The notes below the pieces were generated by a model, which saw only the letters and a program-made list of their open reading frames with translations, made no database searches and was not told the DNA's origin. Source: Cristatella mucedo (Eukaryota > Bryozoa > Phylactolaemata > Cristatellidae). Taken from it: 17,500 nt of DNA. This document shows positions 9,873 through 17,500 of this stretch, piece by piece. Both the position numbers and the translations under genes were made by a program. How positions within the stretch are numbered: position 1 is the stretch's first letter; every line of letters starts with the position of its first letter. The DNA lies in assembly GCA_009760855.2 (NCBI GenBank), contig WPIO01000052.1, positions 575,001 through 592,500 on the forward strand, read 5' to 3'.

Positions 9873-10012
9873 ATGTTTTTCTCTCCACCGGTCAGGTACT
9901 TTTCCAAGATGCCATTCAGCTTCTCAAAGTAGATCGGAGTGTATACCACCACCCGATCGTCTGCTCTGATGTCCTTCTTGAGCATAGAACTCAAATAGGT
10001 CGTCATGTTGAG
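9873..10012 (-). CDS. M13 peptidase, internal exon D
   Basis: This 140 bp exon holds 46 codons plus two bases. It enters in phase 0 after GTCGATGTAG and leaves in phase 2 at GTATGT (9872-9867). It reads LNMTTYLSSMLKKDIRADD, then RVVVYTPIYFEKLNGILEKY. The RVVVYxPxYxxKL block is a well-known M13 motif preceding the (N)YxxWxLV helix, which is encoded by exon E. LNMT is a possible glycosylation site. Phase 2 at the end matches the single orphan base at the start of exon E. The first few residues rest on the acceptor choice and align less well than the rest. Confidence 0.88.
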
Positions 10013-10299
10013 CTACATCGACAAAGCCGATAGACATTTCCAGAAGCAGCAACGGAAGGCGTGTCCCTTGATGCAGTGGATGCATGCAGCAAAAACTTGC
10101 CGACACTTCAGGAAGCAGATGCGAACTGTGGCAATGAGCAAAGACTTTGGTTGAAAGCAATCAAGCTACAAGCAAGCTGCGTCCATCCCACAGAAACAAC
10201 CCCTGTAGGCTCAAAGCAACAACAACAAAAATTGGTGTCTTCATGCAGACCAGAATAAGAAAAGACTAAAACTGGGTCTAAACTTGCTGCAATGCACAT

Positions 10300-10355
10300 A
10301 GTAAAGTCCTGGGTCGTGAAGTGCCAGCACCTTACCACTATTTCAAGACACGGTA
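10300..10355 (-). repeat. Possible SINE head fragment
   Basis: The minus strand reads TAGTGGTAAGGTGCTGGCAC then TTCACGACCCAGGAC, resembling the A-box half of the SINE heads here. No B box follows, so this is at most a truncated copy. Confidence 0.35.
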
Positions 10356-10935
10356 GAAGGGGGCAAAATATTGTTGCTTAACCACTCCCGAGGTCCACGC
10401 TGCCAACCAACTAATAACCCAGCTGCCTCCTTTTTTCTTTCACTTTCGATGGCTTTCGATTGCAGACGCTGGCGTTCACCGAACTTTGTAATTGACTTCC
10501 CCAAGTGTTTCCGACAATGTTGACACATAATGTCAATAATGACTCTCATGTCAAAGGTGCTCACTGCCACATCTCTGCAACATCGGATTTCCTTTTTACA
10601 ACAGCTCAAATCCATGCTTTTGTTACTGTGCTCCAGCCCTGCATTGTCAGCCGATTGCTGTGGCTCTTTTGCCAGGCATCAAGTGGTCCCAGAATTTTGG
10701 GATAGCTATAGATTTCTCTTTATAGAAAATTCAAGTTCTTACGAACATCGACTATGGAAAATGATAGAGATAGGCACTTCTTAGAGAAAAACCAGTTTTT
10801 TTGGAGCTAAGTTCATAAGGAATTAATGCTTGTCATTTAAATTCTTGCTTCTAGTACGGCCCTTCAGTTGGCGGTTGCTCCTGATTCAGTCGGCCTGCTC
10901 GTACACTCGAGCCGACTGCCGCCATGGCTTTACCG

Positions 10936-11070
10936 GCTCAGGAGTTTGGCCCAGCGGTTAAGGTGCTTGCCCTTAACGGCCGAGGTCAAGGTGAAAGCAT
11001 TTGATGACCAAGGTCGTGGGTTCGAGCCTTGTGGCATAAGTGAAGAGCCTGAATAGAGATTAAGATATTA
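10936..11070 (+). repeat. tRNA-derived SINE, body type 2
   Basis: The A box is TGGCCCAGCGGTTAAGG and the B box GGTTCGAGCC in GGTCGTGGGTTCGAGCC. The tail TGTGGCATAAGTGAAGAGCC and GAATAGAGATTAAG is shared with the copy at 15728. The distance between boxes is longer than in the 15728 copy because of roughly 35 extra bases. Confidence 0.8.
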
Positions 11071-11159
11071 TTAGAGATTAAAATTATATATGTGTGTGTG
11101 TGCTCTCTAGATGCCACAACACACACTATTCTCTTTCTAAGATGCATCGATTTGCTGTT

Positions 11160-11250
11160 GCCCTACATGACTAATATAATAATAAGTATAATACACTTGA
11201 TAAAGCGCCCTCAGACAACTCAATCTCTTTCTAGGCGCTTTACATTTGCT
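11160..11250. repeat. GCGC palindromic module downstream of SINE type 2
   Basis: CACTTGATAAAGCGCCCT is followed about 30 bp later by CTTTCTAGGCGCTTTACA, an imperfect inverted arrangement of (T)AAAGCGCC and GGCGCTTTA. It is preceded by an AATAATAA-rich stretch. The same block order occurs, decayed, at 15915-15985. Confidence 0.6.
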
Positions 11251-11394
11251 GCAAAGGGAAACGCGATTGAATAGTGAGTAATATCATGCTTGATAAATAA
11301 CATGAATAATATGGTTAGGGGTGACATGGGCAGGGTCAGCATGCAAGTGTGGTTAGTGGCAGCATGCACAGTGTCAGCACGCACTAGCACTAAT

Positions 11395-11860
11395 AATAAA
11401 TATGCCCTTAGCCTCAGCTCTTGTCCTTCGACCCTTCAAAAGACTGCTGTTAAATCATTCTTTAAGAAAACAACATGCTAGATCAGGAGATAACTCAACT
11501 TCTGTTCAGTCTCTCTAATGCTGCTCCCATCAATAATATTGAAACAAGTGGTGACATACAAACTTGCTTCTTCTATAAGAACTTCCATTATAGCAAGTAA
11601 AGTTCCATTCTGATTTTAGAGATAGTCACTCCACAGAATCAGTACCGATACGAGTGTATAACGACTTTCTCAGGAATGCTGATTTACACAGAGCTTCTCG
11701 GCTATTTCTGATGGATCTCTCAATAGCGTTTAAAACAAGTGATCGCCAAGTCCTTTTCGTATCTCTGTCTGTAACTCCACAAAGCCAAGGAATAAGTGGG
11801 TGCTATGCTACACAGGTGAGTTCTATAAGGCAAACTCAAAGACTGAGCAGCTTTCGGTAG
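11395..11860 (+). pseudogene. L2/CR1-like LINE reverse transcriptase fragment (plus strand)
   Basis: Three blocks in two frames, with internal stops near 11481-11496, match the start of a non-LTR retrotransposon reverse transcriptase. The first is TLQKTAVKSFFKKTT, then (across stops) LNFCSVSLMLLPSIILKQVV. After a shift near 11590 it reads KFHSDFRDSHSTES and RVYNDFLRNADLHRASRLFL. LMDLSIAF corresponds to the core motif family members show as L(F)LDLSxAFD, with the catalytic Asp of the following D residue lost (AFKTSD). GISGCYAT and SSIRQTQRLS extend the match to about 11860. It is dead by frameshift and stops. Confidence 0.75.
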
Positions 11861-12029
11861 ACATATGATAGGTAGTCAATAGACTTCGTCTCACACAACA
11901 AAGTGGAAGTGAGAAACATAGCTAAGTCAGGAGGAGTCGGGGAGCAGAGGACGGCTACTTAGGACGGCTTACTTAGTATGGCTGGAAAGGATGTGCAGCA
12001 GTCAGCAGCAGGAGAGTAGGTGTGGTTGT

Positions 12030-12970
12030 TGAATAAGAATTGGGTTAGTGAGTTCCAGTCTAGGATCCGCAGAACAAAAGCCTGCCAACGGTCTTTAAGC
12101 GAAGAGATAGAGCAGCTAATTTATTGTTCATGTAGGACCTGAGGGTACGAGAAGGCTGAAACTGGCAAAACAGTTCAGGTAGCAGTGAAGCAGCCAAGCC
12201 TTGGTGGGTCTTGTGGGTCAACATAAGAATTGAACTATCTATATCTGCTCGTCAGCCGGAGCCAAGGCAGCTCCTTCAGGAAAGAAGACACACGAATGAA
12301 CCTCTGGGATTTGTGGACTAGTCTTGCAGCCACATTCATCACCAGCTGCAGAGGCTTAATAGCTTGTTTTGGGAGCCCAGCACACAAAAAAACTGCAGTC
12401 ATTCGGCCAAGACAGAACCAGGGAGCTAGCAAGACTTTTAGCAAGGCACCGTGCCAGAGAGTCCCTAATCTTGAACTGGGATCAAAGGAGATGGCTTTGC
12501 TTGGCGATCACATCGGCAAGAGGGAAAGTAAATTCTTTGTAAAGAAGCTGACCAAGCACGGAGCCCTGAGGTGCCCCTCCCCCTACTTGAGTGGTCCCTC
12601 GGACGATTGTTGCCCGTGGACTCTCGAGTTCCCCCACTGGGAGAGGAACTGAATCATTGCAGTCCAGTGTCAGTGATGCCCAGGCAAGATGAGAGGCACT
12701 TGAGAAGGACTTGATGATCACTACTTAAAATGCTGCCAAAAGATCAACCAAAACAAGCAGAGAGGCCTTATAAAATTCTGAATTCCCGAAAAGGTCATTA
12801 TACACTCGAAGCGATGCTGAAACTGTGGAGTGATTAGCACTAAAACCAGACTGGAACTTACTTTCTAGGTTTGGAGCTTCAATATATAAGTTCAGCTGGT
12901 CTTCCGCAACTCGTTCTAGTATCTTTGATAGGAAAACTAGTGACATAATTGTCAGTGATAGCTGCTTATA
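12030..12970 (-). pseudogene. L2/CR1-like LINE reverse transcriptase fragment (minus strand)
   Basis: Reading down the minus strand, blocks come in the expected order. SLVFLSKILERVAEDQLNLY and KFQSGFSANHSTVSASLRVY come first, then the ASLLVLVDLLAAF block (12725-12970). GAPQGSVLGQLLY and FPLADVI follow (about 12500-12600), then LPKQAIKPLQLVMNVAARLV (about 12330-12390). LPELFCQFQPSRTLRS and LSLRLKTVG come next (about 12080-12200), and LDWNSLTQF last (about 12045). Several frameshifts and stops separate them, and no YADD block is evident. The order and motifs fit the L2/CR1 clade. The fragment is 5'-truncated next to a (CA)n run. Confidence 0.82.
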
Positions 12971-12974
12971 TGCA

Positions 12975-13007
12975 TACACACAAACACACACACACACACA
13001 CACACAC
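12975..13007. repeat. (CA)n microsatellite
   Basis: CA repeats with one AAA interruption, wedged between the truncated LINE end and a SINE tail fragment. Confidence 0.95.
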
Positions 13008-13008
13008 T

Positions 13009-13050
13009 CATATGCTGCTACATAAATAAGGCTGCTGAATCAGCTAACCT
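13009..13050 (+). repeat. SINE type 1 tail fragment
   Basis: TATGCTGCTACATAAATAAG and GGCTGCTGAATCAGCTAACC match the 3' tail of the 15200-15362 copy (reverse complement GCTGCTATATAAGTGAGGCT, then GCTGAATCGGCTAGCC). Head and boxes are absent. Confidence 0.6.
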
Positions 13051-13672
13051 TTACTTATCATAATTAATATTATCATTATCATATGCACTGACCGTCATCA
13101 TGGTGTTAACCTGACCATATCTGTGACAGTGAAATGTCCCCAAGCTACGAACATGATCCAGACAGTTGAGCAGAATGATCAGTGGCTATAAATACACATC
13201 AGTATAAAGCATGCATTCTTGAGCCGTGTTTCAACAGCAAACATGAAAGAGGTGGAACATAGTATGGCTTGCATTGCTGTGACAAATGCAACCTCAGCTG
13301 CCGAGGCAGTTGCCAAACCATCAGAAGCAAGAGGAATTGCATAGCTTCCGAAACATAGCCATTTCCATAATGTGTAACCCGAAAGTGGAATTGTGAGTAG
13401 TGCTCCTGATAGCTGGCTCACGACAACCATCTCAAAAACCAGCCATTGCAGGGGACTCCCCCACACACTGGTGCTCATCAATATGGTAGTCATTGGTCCA
13501 GAATATCCACAATCCTTCAGAAGTGCCTAGTTTATGTACATTGGTCATTGTAAGGCAACAAAACATTACTTTCCAAATTTATTTAAAATATTTCAAAGAT
13601 TACAGGAGCACTTTGGTTTTGACTTTTGAATCGATTCCACATCACTGTTTATACGCTCCAGTGGTTGCAATA

Positions 13673-13820
13673 GCATTTTACTTTTGTGAAAATTGAAGCA
13701 TCGATTCTGGTGATGAAGCATGACTTAGCCAGAGTGTGTGCACAGTGTACACGCACTCTGGCTAACAAGTCATGCTGCACCACTAGAATCGATGCTTTAA
13801 TTATCACAAAACTAAAAAGC
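13673..13820. mobile_element. Compact foldback / TIR-type MITE candidate
   Basis: Arms at about 13673-13743 and 13745-13820 are near-perfect inverted repeats. Examples are GAAGCATCGATTCTGGTG against CACTAGAATCGATGCTTT, AGCATGACTTAGCCAGAGTG against its complement, and TTTTGTGA against TCACAAAA at the outer ends. The loop is almost nil. TA dinucleotides bracket both outer ends (AATA-GC... and ...GC-TAGT), compatible with a TA-targeting element. No coding capacity. It would form a long RNA hairpin in the intron. Confidence 0.75.
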
Positions 13821-14197
13821 TAGTGTACACGCACCCTATGCATTATTATGCACAACTATATGCACAAACTAGTAAACTGTTTACAATTACAACAAACAAA
13901 AGAGGTCTACCGTGAGAGAAGAAACATTTTGTCCTGAGAGAGAATGGCCCTGAGATATTCAGTTGGCTGGGCCGGAGCTCTACCGATGGATATATCGAGA
14001 CTAAACTCTCCTACTCTCAACACAGGACTTAACGCCTTGCTTTAGCTGACGGCTTTTGTGTTCGTGCCGTATCTCTATATATGGTCTGAATGCATTCTGC
14101 ATTGAATTGCAATATAGCATGGAGCTGCAATTTATTACGTCTGCCGTGGTTGGCGACCGGAGACTGAGGCCACAGCGTGACTCATAGCCGTAGTAAC

Positions 14198-14680
14198 AGA
14201 GAGAAAGAGATGGACACAGGGTGACAGAAGGAGAGACAGGCAGGCAAATGATTCAGAGTCGTAACCCAGCGGTAAGGGACTCATGCTAAACAATCTAGAT
14301 CAGAGGTTCGAGTCCGGCAGCAGGCAGGCCCTTGCCGTCTGCAGCAAGCAGGATGCAATGCACCAAGCAAAGTCTGTTATACAAATGAGGCTGCTCGATG
14401 AGGTGCTCTTTACTTTACAGAGACAAGAGGCAAAAAGACACAAAGAGAGGCAGACATGCAGACAGAAAGACAGACAGACAGAGACGGAGACGGGCCAAAA
14501 TGGAGATGAAAAACAGACAGAAGGACACGTAGCTAAATAAAAAAAAAGCGAGAGACGCTAACAGACATATAGAGAGAAATGGACAGACAGACAGATACAA
14601 AAACATACAGACATATAGAGCCTGAATGAACCAGAGAGGGAGAGGCACACGTAGAGGAAGATGGAGAAAGAGACAGCAGG
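14198..14680. repeat. GACAGA-rich imperfect purine tract
   Basis: Two stretches (about 14198-14250 and 14418-14670) are dominated by variants of GACAGA, GAGAGA and CAGACAGA with no fixed period. They flank a SINE copy at 14252-14420. The serine/cysteine/leucine-rich ORFs on the minus strand here are composition artefacts. Confidence 0.7.
14252..14420 (+). repeat. tRNA-derived SINE, body type 1
   Basis: The A-box-like GTAACCCAGCGGTAAGG and B box GGTTCGAGTCC are 40-odd bases apart. They are followed by a diverged body with CTGCAGCAAGC and the type 1 tail GTTATACAAATGAGGCTGCT. It is embedded in the GACAGA-rich tract. Confidence 0.65.
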
Positions 14681-14820
14681 GTGCCAATAAGTCCAGACTT
14701 GAATGATGTCTGCAGTACTTTAACTGTGCGTTTCATTCGTGCTCGTCCACATACACACTCAATTGTGCTGTGTGTAAGTGAACCCCTCGGGGACATGGAG
14801 GATATCCGGATAGAACCTAC

Positions 14821-14910
14821 CTTGCTGCCAATCCTTCTTTGCAGGTCGCCAACAGACATGTCATTGTAGGCTGCATTGGGATCACGCAATGCCTCGAGTG
14901 GAACGAATGC
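14821..14910 (-). CDS. M13 peptidase, internal exon C
   Basis: This exon has 30 codons and is phase 0 at both ends. The acceptor TTTGTTTGTTCAG has a clear pyrimidine tract, and the donor GTAGGT sits at 14820-14815. It reads AFVPLEALRDPNAAYNDMSV followed by GDLQRRIGSK. This matches the M13 segment in which a conserved Arg-Asp is followed by Tyr-Asn-x-Met and a Leu-Gln pair (family form RDxxxxYNKMTLAELQ). The exon is short but the motif order is diagnostic. The window's longest intron, 4.8 kb, follows it in transcript order. Confidence 0.88.
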
Positions 14911-15199
14911 CTGAACAAACAAAAACACAACATTTTAACGCCCCAGGGCATACATGCATAGACTGCTTTCCATGGTGGAGAAGATGAAATGCAAATGCTA
15001 TGAGAATACAGTGATACCACAAGCCACAGACCTTCCTCGGGATAAATCACGCAAAACACATAGATAAAAAGGCATTAGCACATTAAAAGACATCAACAAG
15101 TTCAAGAAAAAAGTTGGGATCCGATTAAGCTGGAGGTTTACTGCCTTTGCAAAGAAGGTATCCTAGAGTGCACCATGCACTTTTGTCAGCGGTCAAAGG

Positions 15200-15362
15200 C
15201 TAGCCGATTCAGCAGCCTCACTTATATAGCAGCAGAAGAGCCATAACGACTATCAAAACCGCTTGCAGTGAGAAATAAAGGCTCGCTAACTTCAGGACTC
15301 GAACTCACGACCTAGGTCATGAAGAGTGTGCACCTTACCCCTAGGCTAAGACCCTGGGCTAC
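15200..15362 (-). repeat. tRNA-derived SINE, body type 1
   Basis: Minus strand: TAGCCTAGGGGTAAGG (A box), a B box GAGTTCGAGTCC, a body with TTTCTCACTGCAAGCGG and GGCTCTTCTGCTGCTATATA, and the tail AGTGAGGCTGCTGAATCGG. This copy gives the clearest view of the shared 3' tail. Confidence 0.85.
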
Positions 15363-15500
15363 CAGTTTGTCGGAGATGTGAAATTCTCGCAACAGCATGA
15401 ATACGTCGTGTGTGCTAACTTTTATATTTCTTAACTTGCATGTTTCTCTAGTTTTTTACATTTTTTTCTTGTTTGCTGTCACACTTCACTTTTCATTGAC

Positions 15501-15519
15501 GCGTCGCTCCCGGAGCGAC
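15501..15519. repeat. Short perfect hairpin, 9 bp arms
   Basis: CGTCGCTCC and GGAGCGACG are separated by one base. There is no U-run after it and it is inside an intron, so no terminator role is implied. Confidence 0.6.
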
Positions 15520-15727
15520 GATGACGAGCCTTAAAATGAAGCTGAGAGAGTCGATGCGGTACCCACTCGGGTATCGAGAGAAAGAGCAAGCGATTCTGCC
15601 AGCCAGTAGCATGCAACAAAAGTGGCACGATCGCCAGGAGGAGCTTTGCACCAACGAGAGAATGGTGAGCAGTTGTGCTGCTCCCCCAGACTGAGAAAAT
15701 CCGAGGTGCGGCCTCCTGCTGAGGGAT

Positions 15728-15830
15728 AGCCTCGCTGGTTTAGCCCAGTGGGTAAGGTGCTCGCCTCGATCGAGGTCGTGGGCTCTAGCCCTGTGGCATA
15801 TGTAAAGCGCCTGAATAGAGATTAAGTTCC
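15728..15830 (+). repeat. tRNA-derived SINE, body type 2
   Basis: The A box is TAGCCCAGTGGGTAAGG and the decayed B box GGGCTCTAGCC. The tail TGTGGCATATGTAAAGCGCC and GAATAGAGATTAAG matches the 10936 copy, whose tail reads TGTGGCATAAGTGAAGAGCC before the same 14-mer. Confidence 0.8.
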
Positions 15831-15914
15831 TTTAGGGTGCTCTAAATATTAGTTATGCTTATTTTATTTATTTAGCTACCTATTAGCCTATAGCTATAGT
15901 ATTAGCGATAGTAA

Positions 15915-15985
15915 TACAATAAGACACTTACATGGTGCTAGAGAAGCTAAGGAGAGCTAAATCTCTTTCCAAGCACTTTAATCAT
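15915..15985. repeat. Decayed GCGC/tail module downstream of SINE type 2
   Basis: TAATACAATAAGACACTTAC and AAATCTCTTTCCAAGCACTTTAATC correspond in order to TATAATACACTTGATAAAGC and CAATCTCTTTCTAGGCGCTT at about 11184-11243. The left GCGCC has been lost or mutated to GGTGCT. Confidence 0.45.
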
Positions 15986-16407
15986 CCTGTAAGTGGTTAG
16001 CGATCATATCAGCCCACTATCAGCACAGGCAAGGACAACTCACACGGATGGGGCAAGTGCTTCTAGGAAGAAAGAAGCAGTTTATCAGCTTCCTTGCAAA
16101 TATTGTCAAGTCAAGAGATGCCACGACGTCAGTCGGGAGCAAGTTCCAAGCTTTGAGACATACGCGAACTGTAGACTCGGTCTCCACAGGATTTGAGGTT
16201 TGTTAGAGGCATAGCTAAGCATTTTGAGTCAATATGAGAGGGAGATACGACAGAGCGCCTAATTAGGAAGTACTCTAGACAGATGGACCAGAGCAAGACT
16301 GTGATGGGACCTAAAAGAGAGTGACAGAGCCTCGATTCAACCAGAGCGATGCAGACTCTACTACAGGCAACCGCAGGGTCTCGAATTAGCTGCATGCACG
16401 AGCTCAC

Positions 16408-16599
16408 CGCGGCGAGCTGGCTCTCAAGGTCCCAAATCGCTTGCATCCTTTCTTCCAGTTTGGCGCTGGAGATCAGGAGGTCGGGGCTGAGTAGCTGTGC
16501 CATAGCAACACCAAACTTAACGAATGCTTCCCGAAGCCGAGGAGAGCTTGACGAATTGTACTGGTCTTTGCTCGACAGACTGAGTCCGCCCTGCTGAAA
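16408..16599 (-). CDS. M13 peptidase, internal exon B
   Basis: This exon has 64 codons and is phase 0 at both ends. The acceptor is TCTCGCAG and the donor GTGAGC sits at 16407-16402. It begins FQQGGLSLSSKDQYN, the counterpart of the family's DQGGLGLPSRDYY block. It continues through a helical stretch (LREAFVKFGVAMAQLL) and ends AIWDLESQLAA, matching the family's E(F/L)ExxLA helix. It joins exon A in frame and fits family spacing without a gap. YNSS is a possible glycosylation site. The first bases contain three in-frame AG acceptor candidates, so the first two residues are less certain than the rest. Confidence 0.9.
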
Positions 16600-17215
16600 C
16601 TGCGAGAGAACAAAGACAAAGCAGCGATCAGATACCAGCAGCAGCAGCATCAGCAGCAGTGTAATACGGAAATTCGAGCGGACATTCGGAGCGCGCATAA
16701 TACGCAAGCACTTAGGCACATGTGTGCTCACCCACAAGTACAAACATACCATACATACCATGCTGCAAGTACAGCATAACCACACCACCATTGACCGTTC
16801 GGCACCTGATTGCCGACTCGGCCTGATTGTACTTATCCCTTAATACAATGGCGAAAAAAAGGCATCGGTCAGCAGTTTGAACAGCTTGATTTGTATGGCA
16901 ACAGAAGTGCCTCACCCACTATCGCTCTACTTGCAGTGGGCAATAAAGAACTCACTGCTGCACGACTCGAACTCTGAGCCCTAGGCATGAAGTGTGAGCT
17001 CCTTACCCCTAGGTTAAGAAGACGGGGAGCGTAGGTATGCCTAAGGGAGCCAAGGAGCCTTTTGTAAAAACGGTCCGGAAACATCGCACAAGCGCTGGTA
17101 ACATCCCAGCATCCGGTTGCAGCTCAGTTGTGAGCACACGACTCGCATATTGATTGCAGGTTATCTAATTTGACGTCGTGTCAGCGGCTCTTGCCTAGAG
17201 TGGCCAGCTGCCTAC
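16600..17215 (-). other. Intron A-B of M13 peptidase gene
   Basis: 616 bp, phase 0, GTAGGC to TCTCGCAG. It holds a CAG/AGC tract (16635-16660) just upstream of exon B and a minus-strand SINE (16879-17020). Confidence 0.85.
16879..17020 (-). repeat. tRNA-derived SINE, body type 1
   Basis: Minus strand: TAACCTAGGGGTAAGG (A box), a diverged B box (AGTTCGAGTCG), then TTTATTGCCCACTGCAAG and GGCACTTCTGTTGCCATACA. It is closest to the 15200 copy in its A box. Confidence 0.75.
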
Positions 17216-17386
17216 CAGGATCCTGTTGATGCTGCTGTTCTTGTCGTCGGGGCCGACGGTCATGGAAAAGAACGGCGTAATATCGAGCTGATGTAGTCGC
17301 ATGAGAATGTCCTGAGCATTCCACGTGCTGGCGTTCCACTGGCCATCTCTACTGGTCATTGGCCAGTACCCCAGACTTGCTATCAT
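17216..17386 (-). CDS. M13 peptidase (neprilysin/ECE-like), internal exon A
   Basis: This is the most N-terminal exon visible, 57 codons, phase 0 at both ends. It is preceded by TTTTGTAG and followed by donor GTAGGC at 17215-17210. It reads from MIASLGYWP to DDKNSSINRIL. The LGYWP stretch corresponds to the family's LGGWP motif, and VGPDDKNSS matches the M13 ectodomain segment that leads into the (D)QGGLxLPSRDYY region. The first ATG is an ordinary internal Met, because homologues continue upstream; the true start and membrane anchor must lie beyond 17500. WNAS and KNSS are possible N-glycosylation sequons, as expected for a type II membrane ectopeptidase facing the outside or the Golgi lumen. 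Whether the gene is a neprilysin or an endothelin-converting enzyme cannot be settled from this exon. Confidence 0.88.
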
Positions 17387-17500
17387 CTACAAAATCAAGA
17401 ACAGATTACCTTCAGAAAACTCGCAGTGTGCAAAGGTCGTTTGGATGTGTTTTCGGACTGAATTTCACCATCAGCAAATCCCAGACTGTCGAGCAGCCGG
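17387..17500 (-). other. Intron upstream of exon A (partial)
   Basis: Sequence upstream of the exon A acceptor. The preceding M13 block (YxSCM...G..PL) is not found, so the next upstream exon should lie beyond the window. Confidence 0.55.

Larger units (their letters stand above)
10013..14820 (-). other. Intron C-D of M13 peptidase gene
   Basis: About 4.8 kb, phase 0. It carries several SINE pieces, two convergent LINE fragments, a foldback hairpin (13673-13820), a (CA)n run (about 12975-13007) and a GACAGA-rich tract (about 14198-14680). 10350-10930 and 13060-13660 show no recognisable feature. Confidence 0.8.
14911..16407 (-). other. Intron B-C of M13 peptidase gene
   Basis: About 1.5 kb, phase 0. 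It holds a minus-strand SINE type 1 (15200-15362), a short GC-rich hairpin (about 15501-15519), a plus-strand SINE type 2 (15728-15830) and a decayed GCGC module (15915-15985). 14914-15190 and 16000-16400 show nothing recognisable. Confidence 0.8.

Noticed and set aside
13179-13493. 104-residue hydrophobic minus-strand ORF
   Set aside because: No recognisable family, no splice-site support, and it lies inside the C-D intron; hydrophobicity alone is weak evidence.
16129-16791. 220-residue minus-strand ORF as a complete gene
   Set aside because: M13 homology is limited to 16599-16408; the flanks pass canonical splice sites and contain CAG-repeat and random sequence.
17410-17500. Open frame ending at a GTAATC donor, possible exon upstream of exon A
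   Set aside because: It would leave an intron of only 23 nt, lacks the conserved Cys-containing M13 block and does not fit family spacing.

Overview
This window looks like nuclear DNA of a metazoan, probably an invertebrate. There is no bacterial-style gene packing. The only convincing host gene is split into short exons (68-223 bp) with GT..AG junctions and introns from about 0.4 to 4.8 kb. The introns hold long dinucleotide microsatellites, tRNA-derived SINEs, a non-LTR retrotransposon and foldback or MITE-like DNA elements. I cannot place the species from sequence alone.

The gene lies on the minus strand and runs the length of the window. It encodes a zinc endopeptidase of family M13 (neprilysin / endothelin-converting-enzyme group). 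I reconstruct nine consecutive internal exons, N- to C-terminal: 17386-17216, 16599-16408, 14910-14821, 10012-9873, 8001-7779, 7406-7230, 4144-4041, 2081-1971 and 495-428. All eight junctions are phase-compatible. The exons sum to 1276 nt (about 425 codons) and read without a stop from the middle of the ectodomain through the substrate-binding NAYY motif to the zinc-binding HEITH motif. The start codon, cytoplasmic tail, membrane anchor and first ectodomain exons lie beyond 17500. The third zinc ligand (GENxAD region) and the C-terminus lie before position 1. Several Asn-X-Ser/Thr sequons fit an extracellular or lumenal domain.

The introns are where the unusual material is. The 4145-7229 intron carries a roughly 914 bp imperfect foldback element (4226-5139) bracketed by TTAA, and a 244 bp hAT-like MITE (5507-5750) with 8 bp flanking duplications. 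The 10013-14820 intron holds two decayed fragments of an L2/CR1-like LINE reverse transcriptase in convergent orientation (11395-11860 plus; about 12970-12030 minus) and a compact near-perfect hairpin (13673-13820). At least eight SINE copies or fragments fall into two body types. One type appears linked to a GCGC-rich palindromic module. Long (GA)n, (CA)n and TAA tracts lie at about 1632-1782, 2925-3050 and 6336-6363.

No CRISPR array, operon, canonical tRNA or rRNA gene, or second protein-coding host gene could be supported. Splice-site details worth testing include a NAGNAG acceptor, a triple in-frame acceptor and two competing-donor arrangements.
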